Assembly: GCA_039519185.1 (NCBI GenBank)
Contig: JAZGSX010000010.1
Span: 2,046,001 to 2,110,000 of the forward strand
DNA: 64,000 nucleotides
From: Astragalus membranaceus
Taxonomy: Eukaryota > Streptophyta > Magnoliopsida > Fabales > Fabaceae
Direction of reading: 5' to 3'
Positions within the stretch are counted from its first letter, which is position 1. Every line of letters starts with the position of its first letter. Both the position numbers and the translations under genes were made by a program. Below, in pieces: positions 1 to 10,462 of this stretch. Under the pieces are notes generated by a model. That model was not told the DNA's origin and did no database searches. It worked only from the letters and a program-made list of their open reading frames with translations.

Positions 1-48
1 CATCTTCAACTTAGCCTGCAATTCTGAAAAACAACAACATGGATTGGG

Positions 49-65
49 TGAGACAACTTGTCTCA
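49..65 (-). other. 8-bp stem-loop next to the acceptor-like site
   Basis: TGAGACAA-C-TTGTCTCA is a perfect inverted repeat with 8-bp arms. Identical copies are at 11612-11628 and 17670-17686. Tekay LTRs of other families carry TGAGATAA/TTATCTCA at the same place (12700-12718, 29233-29251, 42698-42716, 49595-49613, 51837-51854), and the plus-strand LTR carries TGAGAT/ATCTCA at 28791-28805. Pairing is kept while sequence changes. Confidence 0.85.
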
Positions 66-836
66 GTGAGTTCTATCGAGACCCCTTACTAACTCTCTCG
101 GTTCAATTATGCTTGATTCGTTATTCTTGATTCATAATTCATAGTCTTAATATTTGACTATGTGGCTAACATGAACGTTGTCCTCATAACCCTCATAAGC
201 AGTTACAAGAGGCAACACCCGAACAATGAATAATGATTTTTTAGCATGTCACCGGTCACTTGGCAAAATAAACTCCCGGTGAACCCAATCCACTAATCGC
301 TAGTGGGCAAACCTCATGGGGCCTAGGTTCATAGGGCTCATGACTTCCCCTCCCCTAGCACACTAAACTGAAATAGGGTCGTCACCCAACCTGATGTATA
401 TATTTTAATATACCTTGAACAATGAGCAATGAACAGTGATCTGTGAACATAACAATGAGCTTATACTTAACATGATCTTAATCTTAACCTAATCTTATAC
501 TTAGCATAATCTTGTCATTAGGTGATCTCACACGGAATTACTAACGTTGTTAACTTAGCTTATAACTATCCATTACCTAGTCCACACCATAATGTATCGC
601 CCATACTCAACATTATGATAACCTAACTTAGTCATAATCGATCTCATGAATACCACATCGGGCCATCACATAAGAAAAGACATGAACATAACATAAAATT
701 ACTTTGATCGTACTTGATTTCATGATACTAATATGTTTCCATCCTTGGGAAACCTTGAGGAGTGGATTAGAAGGGACTTAGGACCAATCGGAATGACTAA
801 GGGCATAGTTTAAAATTGGGTACCAGCAAGGGACAC

Positions 837-943
837 ACGATCCGTGCCCCTTGGCGCACGATCCGTGCTCAATTTTCAGAAAATCCATCGTGAGTACCAG
901 AACCTCACGCACGACCCGTGCCCAGGGGCGCACGATCCGTGCG
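837..943 (-). repeat. CGCACG-N3-CGTGCG palindrome array
   Basis: Two pairs of interrupted palindromes of the form CACG-A(C/T)C-CGTG. The best copy is 929-943 (CGCACG-ATC-CGTGCG, 6-bp arms, 3-nt spacer). They are GC- and CpG-rich in an AT-rich context. Related arrays: 18456-18562 (same family), 13350-13604, 29900-30145, 43385-43637, 50272-50524, 52592-52702. The LTR at 11220 keeps only one pair (about 14767-14808) after a short deletion. Confidence 0.9.
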
Positions 944-1740
944 TGACTACCAGTATTTCAGAAAAGTCAGTTTTCGTGTTTTCTCGTCCATTCCGATCGT
1001 TCCCGTATCCATTCCGATTCACATCAAAACTTAATAATACATCAAAACAGTCATGGAAGCCAATCAATCATCACATAGCAATCATCAATCATAACAACAA
1101 TCAACGATTTAACGTAATCAAACACATAATTTAACGATTCATCCATGTTTTCAAAAAACGGTTCAATACCGGTTTTCATAACTTACGAGACCAAAACTCG
1201 AAACATAACACACATGATTATAACATCCTAGTGAGTATAGAACTCACCTATTTTCCGATACTCCAATGATTCAACCGTTCCCGAGAACAACGAACTCTCC
1301 TCGGACTCGATCACAACACCAACTCACGAACTATCTCCGAAATCGCTCTGAAACACCTCCCCACTGAAACCCAACTACTGAGATGATGCCGAAGGTTGCT
1401 CTAATTCGAAATGTGGTTGCTGAAATTGGTGCTAAGGCTCACAAAGAAGACATGCAAGGTCAGATTTTGCAATTTGGCTAAGTGGAGCTTGGTTAGGCTT
1501 CAATGGTAATTTGGAAAGGGAGGAGTTTCTGAGATGGAAAAATGGTATCAATAGAATGGAGGGAGTGAACTGATCATTTTGGTACCCATGGATTTAACAT
1601 GCATTAAGATTTGGGAATATCTTCTCCTCTCTTTTCCCTTCTCCCTCTCGCAACTCTCTCTTCTCTTCCCTCTTCTTTCTTCTGATTTTTCTTTCACAAT
1701 TTGGACTGTGTTATCTTCTTTGGTTCAGCTGGAAGAAGAG

Positions 1741-1748
1741 TTTATATA
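1741..1748 (-). promoter_or_regulatory. TATA box of the gag-only element LTR
   Basis: Minus strand reads CCCTATATAAAC, about 235 bp from the LTR start in element sense. The same box lies at about 15604-15611 and 19363-19370 in the sister LTRs. A CAGCTG hexamer follows about 15 bp downstream, then a GA-rich leader. TATA identity is seen; the transcription start is inferred about 25-30 bp downstream. Confidence 0.75.
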
Positions 1749-1980
1749 GGGTAAGGTACAAGGACGAAAATGCCCCTCACTTACTAACTCTATTCCATAT
1801 GACTCCTCTCACTCCTAATCACCCTAACTTAACTTAATTAAATACTCAATCACATACAATTCCATACATAACTAATCAAACAAGTCATTTTCAATTTAAA
1901 TAATTTCAATCAATGAAATAAATAACTGATAATTAGTATTATGCCAATATAATTAAATAGCACAAATAGGGGATGTTACA

Positions 1981-2473
1981 TTCAGCCCAACTTTTAAAAA
2001 TTTTGTCCTCAAAATTGGACTAAGAAATACCTTTCGCCGAACTGTCGCCAGCTTTGCCCTTCTGAGCGTCCATCACATAGATTCTTCCACGGGCGGGAGT
2101 TGCATTATCTTCTCTGCTCCTTTTCTTCGCTGGACACTCGTGAGCGTAATGCCCTTCGCCTTTGCAGTAATAGCACACAGTTGACCCCAGGCGACATTCT
2201 CCACCGTGAGGCTTTCCGCATTTCGAACACTTAACGAACCTTGGAGATTCAGACACCACTGCTTGCTTTCCTTTGTTGGAGTTACCCTTTGGCTCCTCAC
2301 TTGGGGTTGGCAATTCTAATGCCTTTTTCTTTTCCTTCCGATAAGCTTTCCTTTCTTCATACATCCTGTTGAGATCTGCCTCTGCAACATAAGCTTGCTG
2401 CACCAATCCAGCATAACTAGTCATAGCATAAGAGCTAAGACCTTGGGCCACATCAGCACGAAGACTTGCCCTA
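1981..2473 (-). mobile_element. Internal region of gag-only unit 1, 3' part
   Basis: Between the LTR end at 1980 and the LARD insertion. It holds the purine tract next to the LTR (about 1981-2000, element sense AAAAGTTGGGCTGAA) and the 3' half of the split gag. The part beyond the insertion is 10463-11219. Joined lengths are 493 + 757 = 1250 bp, the same as the uninterrupted unit at 15844-17093. Confidence 0.92.
2020..2473 (-). pseudogene. gag: gag, 3' half (zinc-knuckle part), split by a LARD insertion
   Basis: C-terminal 151 codons of a retrotransposon nucleocapsid protein. It carries two cysteine-rich knuckles: CSKCGKPHGGEC and the canonical CCHC motif CYYCKGEGHYAHEC, which bind genomic RNA in Gag particles. 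The frame stops at 2020, just past the region that in full Tekay elements leads into protease (LDAQK). No pol follows. The 5' half lies at 10463-11082 beyond the 8-kb insertion; without the insertion the frame would be continuous and equal in length to the gag at 15883-16956. A run of extra codons into the inserted LTR (to 2481) is not part of the gene. Confidence 0.92.
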
Positions 2474-3090
2474 TGTAACACCCCTTTTCTAATAACCTTA
2501 CTATTTAATAAAATCAGAGTTTCTTTTTTTTTTTGAAAACAATTTAAGCGAGTGCTACACTTACTCCATAAAAATCAAAAGCTTCAATTTCCATAGTTCA
2601 ATTAAAACCACAAGATACATAGCACCATAACGAGGAAAACCGTTTAGTTTACATCCACTAAACACGGTCACTACCAGCAGCGGAATAATAATTAAGTTTC
2701 GAAAACAAAAACAATACATCACCAAAAATGGTCTAACAGTATAAAGACAATAACATTAAAACATAAGACGCCCCCCGGTGCTACGTATCAGAGCATGACA
2801 CTTCCTAGCAAACGAAGGTATAAGGGTAACCTTCACTCGCTAGTACCTGCACGTTGCCGACATAAGAAGCAACATAAAAGCAGTAGGGTGAGTCTCTTTT
2901 CATAATTAATAACATATGGAATTAAGCACTGCATAGGAACAGGGAACCAGACAAACCGATTCACAATAAAGGCAATAACCACATCACAATTACAATCACC
3001 AATCAACAATACAAAAGGTATGGTTATGCAATGAAATGCAACCCAAACTCCACGGGCACATGCATGTCGGATCCGTCACCAAATACAAAT

Positions 3091-3352
3091 AGGCCGTAGC
3101 CTCTGCTCACCAAAGAAAACTAGGCCGAAGCCTCTGCTCACCAAATAAAACTAGGCCGAAGCCTCTGCTCACCAATAATGCACATGTTTCATGAGATGCT
3201 ATGGAAATGCATCACAACACACCACAATTCAATCAATTCACCATTTAATTCAACTCACCATTTTATTTATATTCTCACCATCGTATTAATCAGCTCACCA
3301 ATTAAAATTAGGCCGAAGCCTCTGCTCACCAATTAGAATTAGGCCGAAGCCT
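3091..3352 (-). repeat. 31-bp-spaced UUCG-type stem-loops in LARD LTR
   Basis: Five copies of a 12-nt hairpin whose element-sense RNA is AGGC-UUCG-GCCU, at 3091, 3122, 3153, 3310 and 3341. The first reads AGGC-UACG-GCCU. Adjacent copies are 31 bp apart, with GGTGAGCAG between them. The loops belong to the UNCG tetraloop class closed by C-G. The same five recur in the right LTR at 8324, 8355, 8386, 8543 and 8574. Confidence 0.85.
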
Positions 3353-3662
3353 CTGCTCACCAATCACACCATAATACACCCACCAACTCAACCCACCACT
3401 CACACCAACACCAATTTCAATTAGGCCAATTTAGGATTTGACGCGACATAGGGAAAGTGAATAAAAATTGAAATTAGACACCTTGAACAACTTCAGTCCA
3501 GAACCACCAGTAAAATAACCCATTTTTACATAAAACCAGAATATTTGGATAGACACCGAAATTAGCTTCGAAACGCACTTTGAACCGTTAAATTTGGATA
3601 ACCGAGTCAAAAGTTACATTAAAAACAAGTTTGGAAAAATTTAGGCAACATCCTGATTTTGG

Positions 3663-3900
3663 CACCCAGCAAAAACTGGCGCAGGGCGCCTAGCGCCCAG
3701 GCACTGGCGCAGGGAAAACTGGCGCAGAGCGCCTAGCAAAAACTGGCGCAGGGCGCCTAGCGCCCAGACACAGGCGCAGGAAACTGGCGCAGAGCGCCTA
3801 GCAAAACTGGCGCAGGGCGCCTAGCGCCCAGACACAGGCGCAGGAAACTGGCGCCCAGCGCCTAGCAAAACTGGCGCAGGAACACGGCGCCCATGCATAG
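3663..3900 (-). repeat. GGCGCC palindrome array in LARD LTR
   Basis: Repeating units built from GGCGCAGGGCGCCTAGCGCC with arms GGCGC/GCGCC and AGGCGCCT cores; about five degenerate units. The right LTR has the same array at 8896-9133. Related arrays sit in the LTRs at 20415 (21603-22125) and 57984 (58530-59090). Confidence 0.88.
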
Positions 3901-4208
3901 GGCGCCTTGGCAAAACACGCATGGAAACTCATTTTACTTCGAAATTGATTTTGCAAGAGCCAAATACTCATAATATGAGAACCCAACAAAAATTTTGGCA
4001 AAAAGTGACACGAATTTTTGGCGCCCATGCACTAGGCGCCTAAGGCCAGGATAGACCACAACTCCTATGACTCCAAAAATTGTTTTGCACGTGCCATTTA
4101 ACTTGGACATGAAAACCCAGTATCAATTTTCGCAAAATAAGCAACAGAAAATGGGGACCCTTGGCGCCTATGGCACAAGGCGCCTAGCGCCAAAACTGGC
4201 AGCACAGT

Positions 4209-4400
4209 GACACAGAAACAGCAACACAGTGGCAACAGAAACAGCAACACAGTGGCAACAGAAACAGCACACAGTGGCAACAGAAACAGCAACACAGTGG
4301 CAACACAAACAGCAACACAGTGGCAACACAGACAGCAACATAGTGGCAACACAGACAGCAACACAGTGGCAACACAAACAGCAACACAGTGGCAACACAG
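4209..4400. repeat. 23-bp tandem repeat (about eight units)
   Basis: Unit of the form GCAACACAGTGGCAACANA plus 4 bases, repeated about eight times with point differences. The right LTR has the same array at about 9442-9633. It creates long open frames on both strands (Gln-Trp-Gln-His or Cys-Cys-His rich) that are not genes. Confidence 0.9.
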
Positions 4401-5224
4401 TGGCTAAATTTCCAGCAACACACACACACCTAGGGCGCCTAAGGCTCCATAAATTTTTGAGTTCCTCTCAACCAAAATTCACCAAATTAAATCACCAATA
4501 CCATCTATCAATACAAACACTAACCAACACATTTACCACCAAAAATTCATTCGATCATAATATCGAACCCCTAGCATGCATATTGCGCAACATAGCCATT
4601 TCAACACCAATTAAGCACATTCTTGCACAATTCAATTTCAGCATAACAACAACATTATAATACACAATTCATTCAATATAATCACTCTAAAACCTAACCC
4701 TACACAATACTCATCACATACACTATTAAAAACGAAAAGAAGAGCCCCCTAACCTCTTAGAATTCGCACCACCAAGCAAAACTCCAAGGAATTGCAAGAC
4801 ACCTACAAGCCTCCTCTTCCTCCTTGAGTAATTCGCCCTTCTCCTCCTTCTCCTTCACTATTCGCGACCTCTCCTCTCACTTCTCCTTTTCTTTTCTTTT
4901 TTACGTTTTCTTTTTCTCTTCTCTTCTCTCCTCTCTTCGAATTCTTTTCTTTCTTTTTGGACAAATGAGACACTTGTCTCCAACCCTTACTAATTCGCCT
5001 AGGCCTAAGTCAATGGGCTTGGGCTTGGGCCAATCCTAACATCCGGAATTACCATCATCACTCCCTTCAAATTAAATAATTATTTCCAACCCAACTAAGG
5101 CTCACATATAATAACACCTATAATTATTTTATTAAGTAATAAATAATAATTATATTATTATTTCTACCACTCAATTTCATTTAATTAATTAAATAAATTA
5201 ATCTATTATTTTTGGGGCGTTACA

Positions 5225-5238
5225 ACTCTCCCCTACTT
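5225..5238 (-). other. Polypurine tract of the LARD element
   Basis: Element sense AAGTAGGGGAGAGT directly before the LTR, preceded by GAGGACGAAATTCC. The same tail (GAGGACAAAATT...AAGTTGGGG) precedes the Tekay LTR at 26796. It would prime plus-strand DNA synthesis. Confidence 0.85.
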
Positions 5239-7689
5239 AAAGGAATTTCGTCCTCGAAATTTACCTGCCACGCCAACACTCTCCCTCTAAGGCCACCTAG
5301 ACAACTAGGGCAATCTATATGCTGATTACTATTGCTTTGATTACCGGCGGTAAGTGCTTGGGCGGCCGTCCCTCCTACTTGTTCAGCCAGGTAACTTCAA
5401 GCAGTAATAATCAGACTCACTCTCTACTCCGCTGCGCTACTCTGATAAACTAGCTCGCATTCTACCTCACTCATCTACCCTTAAGGATAACAAAACACAT
5501 CAATCATCACAGCATCATAACGAAACTCACCGGGCGCATAACAGTCGTACCACAAGCCTCATAATTTAGCAACATGACAACAACATCAACGAACAACTTT
5601 GCCACTTAGGCGACATCAACAACGACAAACCAACAGCAAAGCAAAATCATCAACAACAATATAACTTGGGCCATTCGGCGGTACCCAAGACAACACCTAA
5701 ACATCAACATTATTAACGAGGCAACCACAAGCAACAACAAAGCAACAATGCGGAGATAACTCCGGGACCAACAATCCTATAATCAATACACATCAACAAC
5801 TTCAGGCACCAAAGCGCCGACATGGCAACAACGACTTGGGGCACTAAGCCACCGACGACACAACAACAACTTGGGCTCTAAGCTACCGACAACACAACAA
5901 CAACTTGGGCTCTAAGCCACCGACAACACAACAACAATTTAACTCGACCGACACGCCTAAAATCAACGACACCAGAAACAGTCAATTTTGCCTTGAAATT
6001 AGAATATTATGTTAGGCCTCTGAATGAGCTTTCCAAAACATTTTAGTTTACTCAAATCGGACCCCTAGGTCAAAAGATATTGCAAAAACATTTTTCCGTT
6101 ACAATGACAGCATAAACCAAGCGACGCAGGAAATTCCAGCACTCACACATAAACTTCAACAATTTATTTACCCTATCAAACGACATCGGAATTTAGCAAA
6201 CAACCCCTCTACGGAAAACTTACGGAGTCTAGTTTCTGGCTATATTTTTAGAATTTCAAAATGACGAGTCGAATAGCACAGTTTTCACAAACAAGTCAGC
6301 TGGTCCAGAAAATGGGGCAGCGACTGTGTCCAAAGTTGTGACTCGTCTACAATGCACAAAACAAACCCAAATAACACGAAACTTCAGCCTAAACAGTAAA
6401 TCATTTTGTCTAGTTTTCAAAGAAATTGGATTCATTCGAAAAGGACTTCATTTGAAAACATCACAATCAAAACACTGACTCTATGTCCAGACGGTCCTCA
6501 GAATTTTATCCTAACTTGCGAAGCCCATAACTGGAGCTATACTACTCCAAATGCGACCAAACCAAAACCAAAATGACAAGCATTCAGTCCAGTTTCTAAA
6601 ATTGTAAGTTATATGATTTATCAACCAGTAAAACAATCCCAGTTTAGCCGAAAGTCAAACAATACATAGAGCACACAAGGTTTTTTTTTTTTTTTTTAAA
6701 TCGACACAACAACAAATCATTACTCTTTTCCAAATAAAACCAACTAGAAGAATCATTCTCCAATCCAACCAAAACTTCACCTCCATACTTCCTCATTTAA
6801 AACCCTAAGTCAAAATAATTTATTTCCTTTGATCAACACCCATGTTCATTCATTAAAAAATAGACTTCATAACTAATTTTAGTATCCAACCGTAAAATCG
6901 TCCATTAGACATTTCAAAAACAATTTCAGAAATCATTTTATTTTTCAGATCTCAAAACCACATAACACGACTCAGGAAGTAACGACCAAAAATTTTCATA
7001 AAATCCAAGCGTACAATGTCAAACTCCAAGTAGCATGGAACTTGCAAAACAATTCATGAAGACCCTAAACTTACAACACTGCCTGTCAAAACAATCAGGG
7101 ACAACACCCAAAAATAAACAACTAACGCGAAAGATGTCATAATTGTTTTCAATTAAAATTAACAATTCTTTTCTGCTAAGTGGAAGATGTCATAGCCCCT
7201 TTAGAATAAATACAAACAGCCTCATAATGGAAAACACTTATAAATCAGGGAACCCCAAACCTCAACATTTTTAGGCATGTACTAGTCTGACATAATTTAT
7301 CAAAACAATTCCCTACAATGCATTTAGACTCCACGTCAAGGCACACCACCAAAGAGTTCATATAAGACCTAGTGTCGAAACAATTTTAAACTAGTCGAAA
7401 CACATGTAAATACCAACCAACAAGGTAAGTTATTGGAGACCACACAAACGAAGTCAGAATTCATTCCACAAGAAGGTTAAAGAATAGAAACCAACAACAG
7501 GGACACAAGTTCACACACAGAAATGCGACAGAACCTACAGTACCAGCAGGGGTATCTCCCCCACTAGTTCACTTACCATTAGCAACTCTTGGTTTACCTG
7601 CAACACAAACACTGGTCAGCACTTAAAAGACAACAGTTGGTCGTACACCGACACAACGACTCGACGACTTGGCCGGACGGACCAACCAT

Positions 7690-7702
7690 TGCTCTGATAC
7701 CA
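7690..7702 (-). other. Primer-binding site (initiator tRNA-Met), LARD
   Basis: Minus strand TGGTATCAGAGCA four bases inside the 5' LTR (7707-10457). It is complementary to the 3' end of plant initiator tRNA-Met, the usual primer of Tekay-like and many other plant LTR elements. Confidence 0.9.
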
Positions 7703-7706
7703 CTAA

Positions 7707-10457
7707 TGTAACACCCCTTTTCTAATAACCTTACTATTTAGTAAAATCGGAGTTTCTTTTTTTTTTTGAAAACAATTTAAGCGAGTGCTACACTTACTCC
7801 ATAAAAATCAAAAGCTTCAATTTCCATAGTTCAATTAAAACCACAAGATACATAGCACCATAACGAGGAAAACCGTTTAGTTTACATCCACTAAACACAG
7901 TCACTACCAGCAGCGGAATAATAAATAAGTTTCGAAAACAAAAACATTACATCACCAAAAATGGTCTAACAGTATAAAGACAATAACATTAAAACATAAG
8001 ACGCCCCCCGGTGCTACGTATCAGAGCATGACACTTCCTAGCAAACGAAGGTATAAGGGTAACCTTCACTCGCTAGTACCTGCACGTTGCCGACATAAGA
8101 AGCAACATAAAAGCAGTAGGGTGAGTCTCTTTTCATAATTAATAACATATGGAATTAAGCACTGCATAGGAACAGGGAACCAGACAAACCGATTCACAAT
8201 AAAGGCAATAACCACATCACAATTACAATCACCAATCAACAATACAAAAGGTATGGTTATGCAATGAAATGCAACCCAAACTCCACGGGCACATGCATGT
8301 CGGATCCGTCACCAAATACAAATAGGCCGTAGCCTCTGCTCACCAAAGAAAACTAGGCCGAAGCCTCTGCTCACCAAATAAAAGTAGGCCGAAGCCTCTG
8401 CTCACCAATAATGCACATGTTTCATGAGATGCTATGGAAATGCATCACAACACACCACAATTCAGTCAATTCACCATTTAATTCAACTCACCATTTTATT
8501 TATATTCTCACCATCGTATTAATCAGCTCACCAATTAAAATTAGGCCGAAGCCTCTGCTCACCAATTAGAATTAGGCCGAAGCCTCTGCTCACCAATCAC
8601 ACCATAATACACCCACCAACTCAACCCACCACTCACACCAACACCAATTTCAATTAGGCCAATTTAGGATTTGACGCGACATAGGGAAAGTGAATAAAAA
8701 TTGAAATTAGACACCTTGAACAACTTCAGTCCAGAACCACCAGTAAAATAACCCATTTTTACATAAAACCAGAATATTTGGATAGACACCGAAATTAGCT
8801 TCGAAACGCACTTTGAACCGTTAAACTTGGATAACCGAGTCAAAAGTTACATTAAAAACAAGTTTGGAAAAATTTAGGCAACATCCTGATTTTGGCACCC
8901 AGCAAAAACTGGCGCAGGGCGCCTAGCGCCCAGGCACTGGCGCAGGGAAAACTGGCGCAGAGCGCCTAGCAAAAACTGGCGCAGGGCGCCTAGCGCCCAG
9001 ACACAGGCGCAGGAAACTGGCGCAGAGCGCCTAGCAAAACTGGCGCAGGGCGCCTAGCGCCCAGACACAGGCGCAGGAAACTGGCGCACAGCGCCTAGCA
9101 AAACTGGCGCAGGAACACGGCGCCCATGCATAGGGCGCCTTGGCAAAACACGCATGGAAACTCATTTTACTTCGAAATTGATTTTGCACGAGCCAAATAC
9201 TCATAATATGAGAACCCAACAAAAATTTTGGCAAAAAGTGACACGAATTTTTGGCGCCCATGCACTAGGCGCCTAAGGCCAGGATAGACCACAACTCGTA
9301 TGACTCCAAAAATTGTTTTGCACGAGCCATTTAACTTGGACATGAAAACCCAGTATCAATTTTCGCAAAATAAGCAACAGAAAATGGGGACCCTTGGCGC
9401 CCATGGCACATGGCGCCTAGCGCCAAAACTGGCAGCACAGTGACACAGAAACAGCAACACAGTGGCAACAGAAACAGCAACACAGTGGCAACAGAAACAG
9501 CACACAGTGGCAACAGAAACAGCAACACAGTGGCAACACAAATAGCAACACAGTGGCAACACAGACAGCAACACAGTGGCAACACAGACAGCAACACAGT
9601 GGCAACACAATCAGCAACACAGTGGCAACACAGTGGCTAAATTTCCAGCAACACACACACACCTAGGGCGCCTAAGGCTCCATAAATTTTTGAGTTCCTC
9701 TCAACCAAAATTCACCAAATTAAATCACCAATACCATCTATCAATACAAACACTAACCAACACATTTACCACCAAAAATTCATTCGATCATAATATCGAA
9801 CCCCTAGCATGCATATTGCGCAACATAGCCATTTCAACACCAATTAAGCACATTCTTGCACAATTCAATTTCAGCATAACAACAACATTATAATACACAA
9901 TTCATTCAATATAATCACTCTAAAACCTAACCCTACACAATACTCATCACATACACTATTAAAAACGAAAAGAAGAGCCCCCTAACCTCTTAGAATTCGC
10001 ACCACCAAGCAAAACTCCAAGGAATTGCAAGACACCTACAAGCCTCCTCTTCCTCCTTGAGTAATTCGCCCTTCTCCTCCTTCTCCTTCACTATTCGCGA
10101 CCTCTCCTCTCACTTCTCCTTTTCTTTTCTTTTTTACGTTTTCTTTTTCTCTTCTCTTCTCTCCTCTCTTCGAATTCTTTTCTTTCTTTTTGGACAAATG
10201 AGACACTTGTCTCCAACCCTTACTAATTCGCCTAGGCCTAAGTCAATGGGCTTGGGCTTGGGCCAATCCTAACATCCGGAATTACCATCATCACTCCCTT
10301 CAAATTAAATAATTATTTCCAACCCAACTAAGGCTCACATATAATAACACCTATAATTATTTTATTAAGTAATAAATAATAATTATATTATTATTTCTAC
10401 CACTCAATTTCATTTAATTAATTAAATAAATTAATCTATTATTTTTGGGGCGTTACA
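7707..10457 (-). repeat. LARD 5' LTR (right)
   Basis: Same length (2751 bp) and layout as the left LTR, with scattered substitutions only. Holds the UUCG stem-loops (8324-8585), GGCGCC array (8896-9133) and 23-bp repeat (about 9442-9633). Confidence 0.93.
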
Positions 10458-10462
10458 CCCTA

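Larger units (their letters stand above)
24..1247 (-). other. Predicted leader intron inside the LTR (gag-only family)
   Basis: In element sense a strong donor-like site (AATAG/GTGAGT, GT at 1247-1246) lies after the GA-rich leader. A polypyrimidine-CAG acceptor-like site (GTTTTTCAG/AATTGC, ending at 24) lies near the LTR 3' end. The span is about 1.22 kb. Equivalent pairs occur at 12675-13886, 51801-53031 and, on the plus strand, 27634-28831. Splicing is an inference from sites conserved across families; no transcript evidence is available here. Confidence 0.45.
1..1980 (-). repeat. LTR of a gag-only Tekay-like element, copy 1 (left end cut by window)
   Basis: This is the 3' LTR (minus-strand sense) of the first gag-only unit. 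It ends at 1980 with GGGGATGTTACA, followed by the purine tract of the internal region. It aligns almost base for base with the LTRs starting at 11220 and 17094; those full copies show that the missing left part would begin TGTAACACCCCGATAA. In element sense it contains a short U3, a TATA box, a GA-rich leader, a donor-like site at 1247, a CGCACG palindrome array, the block GGGTGACGACCC, and an acceptor-like site at 24. No protein-coding capacity; short open frames here are chance. Confidence 0.93.
2474..5224 (-). repeat. LARD 3' LTR (left)
   Basis: Begins TGTAACACCCCTTTTC and ends GGGGCGTTACA. In element sense, reading from 5224 down, it has an AT-rich U3 with TTAATTAA tracts, a CT/GA-rich leader (about 4800-4960), a 23-bp tandem repeat (4209-4400), a GGCGCC palindrome array (3663-3900 plus scattered copies to 4440), a TTTTGACTCGG block (about 3559-3622), and five UUCG-type stem-loops (3091-3352). 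The poly-T/A run at 2525-2536 is near the 3' end. The translated repeats seen here (cysteine/valine-rich or Gln/Thr-rich) are artefacts of the tandem repeat. Confidence 0.93.
5225..7706 (-). mobile_element. LARD internal region, non-coding
   Basis: 2482 bp with no frame resembling Gag or Pol on either strand. It contains CAA-rich imperfect repeats with the phrase CTTGGGCTCTAAG (about 5835-5940), the phrase GGGCCATTCGGCGGTACCCA (about 5668-5692), and a TTTTGACC...TTGGAAAGCTCATTCAGAGGCC block (about 6000-6080, minus sense). The last two also occur inside the LTR at 20415-22981 (about 21278 and 21490-21560). The interior therefore seems partly built from an older related LTR. A poly-T run is at 6680-6697. 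Confidence 0.8.
2474..10457 (-). mobile_element. Complete LARD-type non-autonomous LTR retrotransposon
   Basis: The element has two LTRs of 2751 bp each (2474-5224 and 7707-10457) around a 2482-bp internal region with no coding capacity. It is flanked by a 5-bp target duplication CCCTA (2469-2473 and 10458-10462). Element sense is minus: the primer-binding site for initiator tRNA-Met lies at 7690-7702 and a purine tract at 5225-5238. By eye the LTRs differ at roughly 15-20 positions (about 0.6%), so the insertion is young. Long LTRs plus a non-coding interior fit the large retrotransposon derivative class. It must borrow Gag and Pol, probably from Tekay-like elements that share its primer site, polypurine context and TGTAAC ends. 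Confidence 0.92.

Noticed and set aside
844..1134. Recurring frames of about 90 residues over the CGCACG arrays (also 14722-14997 and 18466-18756)
   Set aside because: They follow nucleotide similarity of the LTR copies, start at different Met codons and lie opposite to element sense.
4098..4430. Overlapping Cys/Val/Leu-rich and Gln/Thr-rich open frames (also 9331-9662)
   Set aside because: They exist in several frames at once because the 23-bp tandem repeat lacks stops; no start context, homology or conserved domain.
7690..7702. Could the TGGTATCAGAGC segments be tRNA genes?
   Set aside because: Only the 3' terminal complement is present, beside an LTR; these are primer-binding sites.
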